From HRBIN24 sp035574155 (GTDB lineage: Bacteria > Chloroflexota > Dehalococcoidia > SM23-28-2 > HRBIN24), in contig DATLZD010000021.1 of NCBI GenBank assembly GCA_035574155.1, positions 62,001-126,000 on the forward strand: a stretch of 64,000 bases of DNA, read 5' to 3'. Position numbers and translations under genes: made by a program. Below are positions 58,771 to 64,000 of this stretch, one piece after another. Position 1 is the stretch's first letter; the number at the start of each line of letters is the position of its first letter. The notes below the pieces were generated by a model. That model ran no database searches. It was given only the letters and a program-made list of their open reading frames with translations, and was not told the origin of the DNA.

Positions 58771-58989
58771 GGCACCGCCCCCCATTGCCAGGACTGCACC
58801 AGCAGTATAGCGCGGCCGCCCCCGCGAGGGATGAAGGGCAGGGAGAGGGCACGACTGGAGACCCAGGCCGACCCCGACTAGGGGACGACCCCAAGAGGGG
58901 CTGCCTCCGCTGGAGAGGGACAGGCAGGGCCCCTTCCCAGAGCGCCATGGCCCCACTCCCGAGTGTCATGCCCCCGTTGGCCGAAGCAG

Positions 58990-59003
58990 GGAACATATGT
59001 TCC
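58990..59003 (+). promoter_or_regulatory. LexA (SOS) box upstream of dinB
   Basis: Perfect palindrome GGAACATATGTTCC, containing GAAC-N4-GTTC, the B. subtilis-type LexA operator core. It lies 19 bp before the dinB ATG, where a repressor would block transcription or elongation. No other GAAC-N4-GTTC site was noticed in the window. Confidence 0.75.
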
Positions 59004-59022
59004 GATACCGGCGGAGGGTGCC

Positions 59023-60249
59023 ATGGTCACCATCAGGCGTCGCCCTCGGCCGGTCCTGCATGCCGACCTGGACTGCTTCTTCGCCGCTGCCGAGGTGGCC
59101 CGTCGCCCCCAGTTGCGGGGACGGCCGGTGGTGGTGGGGGGCGGGCCCCGGGGCACCGACCGAGGGGTGGTCTGCAGCGCCACCTACGAGGCCCGCGCCT
59201 TGGGCGTGCGCACCGCCATGCCCCTGGCCCAGGCCCGGCGCCTCTGCCCGGAGGCCGTCTTCCTGCCCGCCGACATCGCCTACTACGAGGCCCTCTCCCG
59301 CCGCTTCCACGCCATCCTCCAGGACTACACGCCGGACGTGGAGCCCCTGGGCCTGGACGAGGCCTTCCTGGACCTGACGGGCTGCGAGTCCCTCTTCGGC
59401 AGCCCTGAGCAGGTGGCGCGGGAGGTCCGCCGGCGGGTGCGGGAGGAGCTGTCGCTGGCCTGCTCGGTGGGGGTGGCCTCTTCCAAGGTGGTGGCCAAGG
59501 TAGCCTCGGAGCTCTCCAAGCCCGACGGCCTGCTGGTGGTCCCCCTGGGACAGGAGGAACAGTTCCTGGCCCCCCTGCCCGTGGGTGCCCTGCCCGGCGT
59601 GGGCAGGAAGACAGAGCGCGTCCTGGCGGCCCTGGGAGTGGCCACCGTTGGTGACCTGGCCCGGGTGCCCCGAGACCTGCTGGTGCGCCGCTTCGGCGTG
59701 CGTGGGCATGTCCTCTGGCTGCATGCCCGCGGCCTGGACCCTGGGCCGGTACGGCCGCCCGTGGCGGCCAAGTCGGTGGGCCGAGAGGTCACCCTGCCCT
59801 ATGACGTCTCCTCGGCGGCGGCCGTGAAGGCGGTGCTACGCCTCCATGCCGAGCGCATCGGCGCCGAGCTGCGGGAGCAGGGCCAGAAGGCCCGCTGTCT
59901 CACCTTGAAGCTGCGCTTCGCCGACATGGCTACGACCTCCGCCTCCTTGACCTTGGCCGCACCCACCTACGCCGACCAGCTCCTGTTCGAGGCCGCCTGT
60001 CGCCTCCTGCCGCGCCTGTGGCAGCCGCCCGGCCGACCGGTGCGGTTGGTGGGCCTCAGCGCCTCGCAGCTGGTCCCTGCCTCGCAGCTGCTGCTCCCCC
60101 TGGCCGAGGCCGCCGTCCGCGACCCCATCTGGCGCTGGGAGAGCCTGGCCCGCTGGACCGACTGGCTGCGCCGGCGCCATGGCGAGGGCGTCCTGCAGAC
60201 CGGGCACACGCGCTTTGCCCCCATCCTGGCCCGCCTGCACGTGCGCTGA
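59023..60249 (+). CDS. dinB: DNA polymerase IV
   Basis: 408-aa Y-family translesion polymerase. It has VLHADLDCFFAAAEV (catalytic Asp), VVCSATYEARALGVRTAM, PLGLDEAFLDLT (catalytic Asp-Glu pair), LACSVGVASSKVVAKVASELSKPDG, the helix-hairpin-helix GALPGVGRKTERVLAALGV and the little-finger domain starting at KSVGREVTLP. ATG 59023 follows GGCGGAGGG; upstream frame holds the LexA box, so the longer start is rejected. SOS control is inferred from the box. Confidence 0.95.
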   Translation: MVTIRRRPRPVLHADLDCFFAAAEVARRPQLRGRPVVVGGGPRGTDRGVVCSATYEARALGVRTAMPLAQARRLCPEAVFLPADIAYYEALSRRFHAILQDYTPDVEPLGLDEAFLDLTGCESLFGSPEQVAREVRRRVREELSLACSVGVASSKVVAKVASELSKPDGLLVVPLGQEEQFLAPLPVGALPGVGRKTERVLAALGVATVGDLARVPRDLLVRRFGVRGHVLWLHARGLDPGPVRPPVAAKSVGREVTLPYDVSSAAAVKAVLRLHAERIGAELREQGQKARCLTLKLRFADMATTSASLTLAAPTYADQLLFEAACRLLPRLWQPPGRPVRLVGLSASQLVPASQLLLPLAEAAVRDPIWRWESLARWTDWLRRRHGEGVLQTGHTRFAPILARLHVR

Positions 60250-60301
60250 GCCATCGCTGGCCCGCCCCCGTCGTGGGCGTCATAATGGGAAGCGACGTCC
60301 T

Positions 60302-61594
60302 ATGTTGCGCTGGCGGTACCTACAGCGGGCCCTGAGGGTGGCATTCCTGGCGGCCCGCATCTACCTGGGCTATAAGCTCATCTCCTTTCGTCAGCGATGG
60401 CTGGGGCTGGGGCAGGAGCGGGCCGAGGCCTTGCGCCGTGCCCATCACACGGACAGCGCCCATCGCATCTACGACCTGGCCGTCCACCTTCAGGGGCCCA
60501 CCATCAAGCTGGCCCAGGTCATCGGCAGCCGGCCCGACCTGGTGCCCGACGAATACGTCCAGGTCCTCTCGCGGCTGCAGGACAGGGTGCCGCCCCGTCC
60601 GTATTCCGTGGTGCGTCAGGTCCTGGAGCGGGAGCTGGGCCGCCCCCAGGAGGTGTTCGCCGAGTTCGACCCGCAGCCCATCGCCGCTGCCACCTGGGCG
60701 CAGGTGCACCGTGCCCGTCTGCGGGACGGCCGCCAGGTAGCGGTGAAGGTCCAGTACCCCGACCTGGATGGCATCGTCGCCGTGGACCTGGCGACGCTGC
60801 GTTTTCTCCTGTCGGTGCTCAACAGGTTGGAGCGGGGGCTGGACTTCATGCCCATCGTCGACGAGCTGCAGGAGTTCATCCCCCTGGAGCTGGACTTCCG
60901 GCAGGAGGCCGAGAACGCCGAGGCGATGGCCCGCATCTTCGCCGACTGGCCCAACGTAGTGGTGCCAGCCGTGTTCCGGGAGCACACCACCCGCCGTGTG
61001 CTGGTGCTGGAATACGTGGAGGGGACCAAGGTCAGCGATGTGGCAGCCCTGCAGCGGGCCGGCATCGACCCCCAGGAGGTGGCCCAGCTCCTGCTGGAGG
61101 TCTACTGCCACCAGATCCTGGTGCATGGCTTCTTCAATGCCGACCCCCACCCTGGCAACTTCCTGGTCCAGCCCGGCCCCAGGCTGGTGCTGCTGGACTT
61201 CGGCCTCTGTAGGCGGCTGCCACCCGAGTTCCACCGCGGCTACCTGCGGCTGACCAGGGCCATGCTGACGGGGGACACGGGCGAGTTGGTCCAGGCCTTC
61301 ACCGACCTGGGCTTCCGCACCCAGCGCTGGGACCCTGCGCTGCTCTTGGCCTTTCGTGAGGCCTTCCTGGCCGGCGCCCGGCCCGGACGCGCCTACGCCG
61401 ACGGCGAGCTGGTGGCCGAGGCCAACGCCCGCCTGCTGCGCCTGTTCCGCCAGAACCCCCTGGTGAGTTACCCACGGGAGGTGGTGCTGATAATGCGGGC
61501 GGTAGGCCTCCTGAGCGGCCTCGGCCGTTACCTGGACTCCAGGGCCGACTGGATCGGCCTCACCCTGCGCTACCTCCCGTCGGGTGCAGCATGA
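60302..61594 (+). CDS. ABC1/UbiB-family protein kinase-like protein
   Basis: 430-aa atypical kinase-like protein of the UbiB/ADCK group that supports isoprenoid quinone or membrane-lipid biosynthesis. The signature N-terminal KxGQ motif reads TIKLAQVIGSRPDL, with Ala in place of Gly. The Ala-rich nucleotide loop is IAAATWAQVHRARL, with VAVKVQYP next. The catalytic HxNxxPxN-type stretch is GFFNADPHPGNFLV and the metal Asp is in LLDFGLC. A CATAAT box (60281-60286) ends 15 bases before ATG 60302. No quinone-synthesis gene is linked. Confidence 0.9.
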   Translation: MLRWRYLQRALRVAFLAARIYLGYKLISFRQRWLGLGQERAEALRRAHHTDSAHRIYDLAVHLQGPTIKLAQVIGSRPDLVPDEYVQVLSRLQDRVPPRPYSVVRQVLERELGRPQEVFAEFDPQPIAAATWAQVHRARLRDGRQVAVKVQYPDLDGIVAVDLATLRFLLSVLNRLERGLDFMPIVDELQEFIPLELDFRQEAENAEAMARIFADWPNVVVPAVFREHTTRRVLVLEYVEGTKVSDVAALQRAGIDPQEVAQLLLEVYCHQILVHGFFNADPHPGNFLVQPGPRLVLLDFGLCRRLPPEFHRGYLRLTRAMLTGDTGELVQAFTDLGFRTQRWDPALLLAFREAFLAGARPGRAYADGELVAEANARLLRLFRQNPLVSYPREVVLIMRAVGLLSGLGRYLDSRADWIGLTLRYLPSGAA

Positions 61595-61693
61595 TGGCCC
61601 ATCCCCGCCGCAAGCGACCGACGTCGGACGGATACCACCTGTCCCTGACCGGGGAGCGTGGCGGCGCCCTTTCGATGGGGGCGCTTGTGACGC

Positions 61694-61723
61694 TTGACAC
61701 GAGCGCCTACGCGGTTGTAATAT
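61694..61723 (+). promoter_or_regulatory. Predicted promoter of the HTH-met8-hemA unit
   Basis: TTGACA (61694-61699), 18 nt, TAATAT (61718-61723), within the 61595-61777 gap. It lies about 55 bp before GTG 61778 and is among the strongest promoters visible in this window. The gap holds no gene that I recognise. Confidence 0.6.
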
Positions 61724-61777
61724 CTCAGATGACGTGGCGACGAAGGATAAATTCTTGAGGATTAGTGAGGTTCTACC

Positions 61778-62437
61778 GTGACGACGAGGACGGCGAGCGA
61801 AGCTACCGAGGCCAGGCCGACGCGCTGGCTGACGCTGGGCGAGGCCTGCAAGCTACTGGGAGTCAACGAGTCCACCCTGCGCCGCTGGGCCGATGCTGGC
61901 CATGTCCGCTCCTTCCGCACCCCTGGCGGCCACCGCCGCTTCTCCGAGGAGGACCTGCGCGCCCTCATCGAGGGCCACACGGCCGAGCGTCGTGCGTCCT
62001 ACCGCGACCTCGGCCAGTTGGCCCTGGCCCGCATACGGCGCCGGCTGCAGAGGGGGCGCGCCCAGGCCGCCGACTGGTATACCAGCCTGCCCGAGACGGC
62101 GCGTGAGCGCCTGCGGCCGCTGGGCCGTCGCCTGGTGGCCCTGGTGTCGGACTACCTGGGCCGCGGCTCCCAGCGGGGCCGTCTGCTGGAGGAGGCACGG
62201 GAGGTGGCCCTGGAGTACGGGCGGGAGCTGAGGGGGGAGGGCGTCCCCCTCAAGGCCGCGCTGGAGGCGTTCGTCTTCTTCCGTCGTGGCCTCACCGACT
62301 CGGCGGTGGAGCTGTGCCAGCGCAACAACCTGTCGGCCGAGGAGGCGGTAGAGGTGTGGGACCTCCTCTCCACCCTGGCCGACCAGGTCCTGCTGGCCCT
62401 GGCCGAGGCCTACTGCCAGGACGGCCAGCAGGGCTAG
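61778..62437 (+). CDS. MerR/excisionase-like HTH regulator with RsbRD-like C-terminal domain
   Basis: 219-aa regulator. The winged-helix DNA-binding part WLTLGEACKLLGVNESTLRRWADAGHVRSFRTPGGHRRF (about residues 17-55) is of the BldC/excisionase MerR-like type. The C-terminal domain (about 100-215) is all-helical and ends in LLSTLADQVLLALAEAY, resembling the N-terminal domain of RsbRD-type sensor proteins. GTG 61778 lies seven bases after GTGAGG. It is the first gene before met8-like and hemA genes, and may regulate tetrapyrrole synthesis. Confidence 0.87.
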   Translation: MTTRTASEATEARPTRWLTLGEACKLLGVNESTLRRWADAGHVRSFRTPGGHRRFSEEDLRALIEGHTAERRASYRDLGQLALARIRRRLQRGRAQAADWYTSLPETARERLRPLGRRLVALVSDYLGRGSQRGRLLEEAREVALEYGRELRGEGVPLKAALEAFVFFRRGLTDSAVELCQRNNLSAEEAVEVWDLLSTLADQVLLALAEAYCQDGQQG

Positions 62438-62446
62438 GGGGCTGCC

Positions 62447-63100
62447 GTGGGCACGCCCTACTACCCCGTCTACCTCGACCTGCGCGGCCGCCCCGTAGTG
62501 GTGATCGGTGGCGGCAACGTGGCCCTGGGGAAGGTCCGGGGGCTGCTGGAGGCGGGTGCCCGCGTGACCGTCATCAGCCCCGATCTGCACCCCGAGCTGG
62601 CCGAGCTGGCCTCCCGGGGCCAGCTCCACCACCTGCCCCGCGAATACCAGCCGGGTGACCTGGAGGGGTATCTCCTGGCCTTCGTGGCCACCGACGACCG
62701 TTCCGTCAATGCCCAGGTGGCCCGGGAGGGCAAGGAACGTCGGGTCTGGGTCAATGCCGTGGACGACCCGCCCAACTGCGACTTCATCATGCCGGCCATC
62801 GTCCGCAAGGGGAACATCACCATCGCCATCTCCACCGGAGGGGGTAGCCCCGCCGCTGCCCGCAAGCTGCGGGAGGAGCTGGAGCGCATGCTGGGCGATG
62901 AGTATGCCCTCATGCTGGACGTGGCCAGCGAGGTGCGACAGGAGCTGCGCGCCCGTGGCATCATGCCCGACCCCGAGACCTGGAACCGGGCCTTGGACGA
63001 GACCCTCCTCTCCCTCCTGAGGGAGGGACGAAGGGGGGAGGCCAAAGAGCGCCTGCGCCGCTCATTGCTATCGGCGGCGGAGGCGGTCCATGAGAGCTAA
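62447..63100 (+). CDS. Precorrin-2 dehydrogenase/sirohydrochlorin ferrochelatase (Met8/CysG N-terminal type)
   Basis: 217-aa Met8-like enzyme that oxidises precorrin-2 to sirohydrochlorin and may insert iron. The NAD site is VVVIGGGNVALGKVRGLLEAGARVTVISP. Further on, VNAVDDPPNCDFIMPAIVRKGNITIAISTGGGSPAAARKLRE holds the catalytic Asp and substrate site. The length is typical of single-domain versions, which lack the SAM methyltransferase half of CysG. GTG 62447 starts 9 bp after the regulator. The 3' end overlaps hemA by 11 bp. Confidence 0.94.
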   Translation: MGTPYYPVYLDLRGRPVVVIGGGNVALGKVRGLLEAGARVTVISPDLHPELAELASRGQLHHLPREYQPGDLEGYLLAFVATDDRSVNAQVAREGKERRVWVNAVDDPPNCDFIMPAIVRKGNITIAISTGGGSPAAARKLREELERMLGDEYALMLDVASEVRQELRARGIMPDPETWNRALDETLLSLLREGRRGEAKERLRRSLLSAAEAVHES

Positions 63101-64000
63101 GGCGCCCCTCATCGCCCTGGCCGGCATAAGCCACCACACCGCCCCGGTGGAGGAGCGGGAGGCGTTGGCCTTCGCCCCCCACGAGCTCCCTGCCGCCCTG
63201 GCACAGTTGCGGCACGAGCTGGGGGCCGCCGTCGTCCTCTCCACCTGCAACCGCACCGAGCTCTACACCACTGTTGGGGCCGCCGAGGACGCCTGCCGTC
63301 TTGTGCCCCTCCTCCTTCGGCTGCGGCACGCCCGGGTGGACCCCTCCCGGTTCTATGTCCTGACTGGGCTGGAGGCAGTCCGCCATCTCTACCGCGTGGC
63401 AGCCGGTCTGGACTCGATGGTGGTGGGCGAGAGCCAGATCCAGGGGCAGGTGAGGGACGCCTTCTCGCTGGCCACCGACGCCAACTGCGTCAACGGCGTC
63501 CTCTCGCGCCTCTTTCACACAGCCCTGGCGGTGGGGAAGCGTGCCCGACGCGAGACATCCATCGGCCGCTGGGCGGCATCGGTGGGGAGCGCCGCCGTGG
63601 CCCTGGCCCGGCAGGTGCTGGCGGGACTGGAGGGGCGCACGGTCCTGGTGGTCAGCGCCGGCGCCACCGGGAAGCTGGCCGCCCGCGCCCTGGCCGAGGC
63701 CGGCACGATCCGCGTCCTGGTCACCAACCGCACCTTTGCCAGGGCAGTGGAGGTGGCCCGGGCCCTGGGCGGGGAGCCTGTCCCCTTCTCCCAGCTTTCG
63801 GACGCGCTGGCCCAGGCGGACATCGTCATCAGCGCCACCGGTGCCCAGGGCTTCGTGTTGGGGCCCCAGCAGGTGGCCCCCGCCCTGGAACGGCGGGACG
63901 GTCGTCCCCTGGTGTTCATCGACCTGGCCGTGCCGCGGGACGTGGACCCGGCCGTAGCCGATCTGCCGGGGGTCCACCTATACGACATTGACGACCTGCA
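63090..64000 (+). CDS. hemA: Glutamyl-tRNA reductase (partial, cut by window end)
   Basis: First 303 residues of HemA, which reduces glutamyl-tRNA to glutamate-1-semialdehyde, the first step of C5 tetrapyrrole synthesis. It opens with LAGISHHTAPVEERE. The catalytic Cys is in VVLSTCNRTELY, GLDSMVVGESQIQGQV is the substrate region, and the NADPH loop reads VVSAGATGKLAARAL, where most HemA have GAGxMG. The frame is open to the edge of the window. ATG 63090 lies inside the met8-like gene. Confidence 0.95.
   Translation, partial: MRAKAPLIALAGISHHTAPVEEREALAFAPHELPAALAQLRHELGAAVVLSTCNRTELYTTVGAAEDACRLVPLLLRLRHARVDPSRFYVLTGLEAVRHLYRVAAGLDSMVVGESQIQGQVRDAFSLATDANCVNGVLSRLFHTALAVGKRARRETSIGRWAASVGSAAVALARQVLAGLEGRTVLVVSAGATGKLAARALAEAGTIRVLVTNRTFARAVEVARALGGEPVPFSQLSDALAQADIVISATGAQGFVLGPQQVAPALERRDGRPLVFIDLAVPRDVDPAVADLPGVHLYDIDDL

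Noticed and set aside
1..64000. CRISPR arrays, IS elements, prophage genes
   Set aside because: No spaced direct repeats, transposase, integrase or phage structural motif was seen.

Overview
This is a very GC-rich, gene-dense bacterial chromosome segment, by eye close to 70% GC, with short intergenic gaps, many GTG and TTG starts, and many ATGA, GTGA or TAGTG gene overlaps. The gene mix fits Chloroflexota, probably a Dehalococcoidia-like lineage. It combines an FO/F420 pathway (cofG, cofH) with two PPOX-fold proteins of F420-linked type, a sufBCDS cluster, a B. subtilis-type LexA box before dinB, a tryptophan T-box and a ScpA condensin gene. The lineage is an inference; no rRNA gene is present to settle it. 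I see no phage, IS element or CRISPR array.

Layout. 1-6.7 kb: an acyl-CoA dehydrogenase, a Pro-rich membrane-anchored surface protein on the minus strand, then two Dpp/Opp-type permeases and a Tat-type lipoprotein binding protein with no ATPase beside them. 6.7-11.5 kb: ribD, a 62-aa membrane protein and a MocA-like nucleotidyltransferase on the minus strand, an MBL hydrolase, dcd, lepB, a PPOX protein and tRNA-Lys(UUU). 11.6-16.6 kb: sufB-sufC-sufD-sufS on the minus strand, back to back with the promoter of the next block. 16.7-28.3 kb: the tryptophan region. A T-box leader with a UGG specifier precedes trpB2, trpS and trpE. A MacB/LolD-like ABC pair and a RelE/ParE-type toxin-antitoxin pair interrupt the run before trpG, trpD, trpC and trpF. 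A terminator-like hairpin, a new promoter and a long structured leader then precede trpB. 28.3-40.1 kb: a DUF6391-like protein and a DedA protein, a MoxR/ChlI-type AAA ATPase and VWA pair with a PPOX gene between them, a copper-type CopC-CopD locus that includes a 46-aa membrane protein, an alpha/beta hydrolase, a VOC epimerase-like protein and a lipid kinase.

40.1-50.9 kb is a nearly uninterrupted minus-strand run: CPBP protease, trpA, aroH, aroF, scpA, a UroD-family protein, ribF, tyrS, acpS, nnr, recJ and recF. trpA is therefore about 21 kb from trpB, but it sits with the chorismate-pathway genes aroF and aroH. 50.9-55.7 kb: tusA-dsrE, rpsT, an SCP2 protein, an LCP protein, alr and an unknown protein. 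55.9-64 kb: cofG-cofH, a stand-alone EF-Tu-domain-2-like protein, dinB under a LexA box, a UbiB-like kinase, a HTH regulator, a Met8-like siroheme enzyme and a hemA gene cut by the window end.

The most unusual points are a tyrosyl-tRNA synthetase whose HIGH motif reads TLGW, a probable CTG start for trpE overlapping the trpS stop, the foreign-looking modules inside the trp operon, the structured leader before trpB, and a recurrent -10 element placed so close to start codons that several mRNAs may be leaderless.
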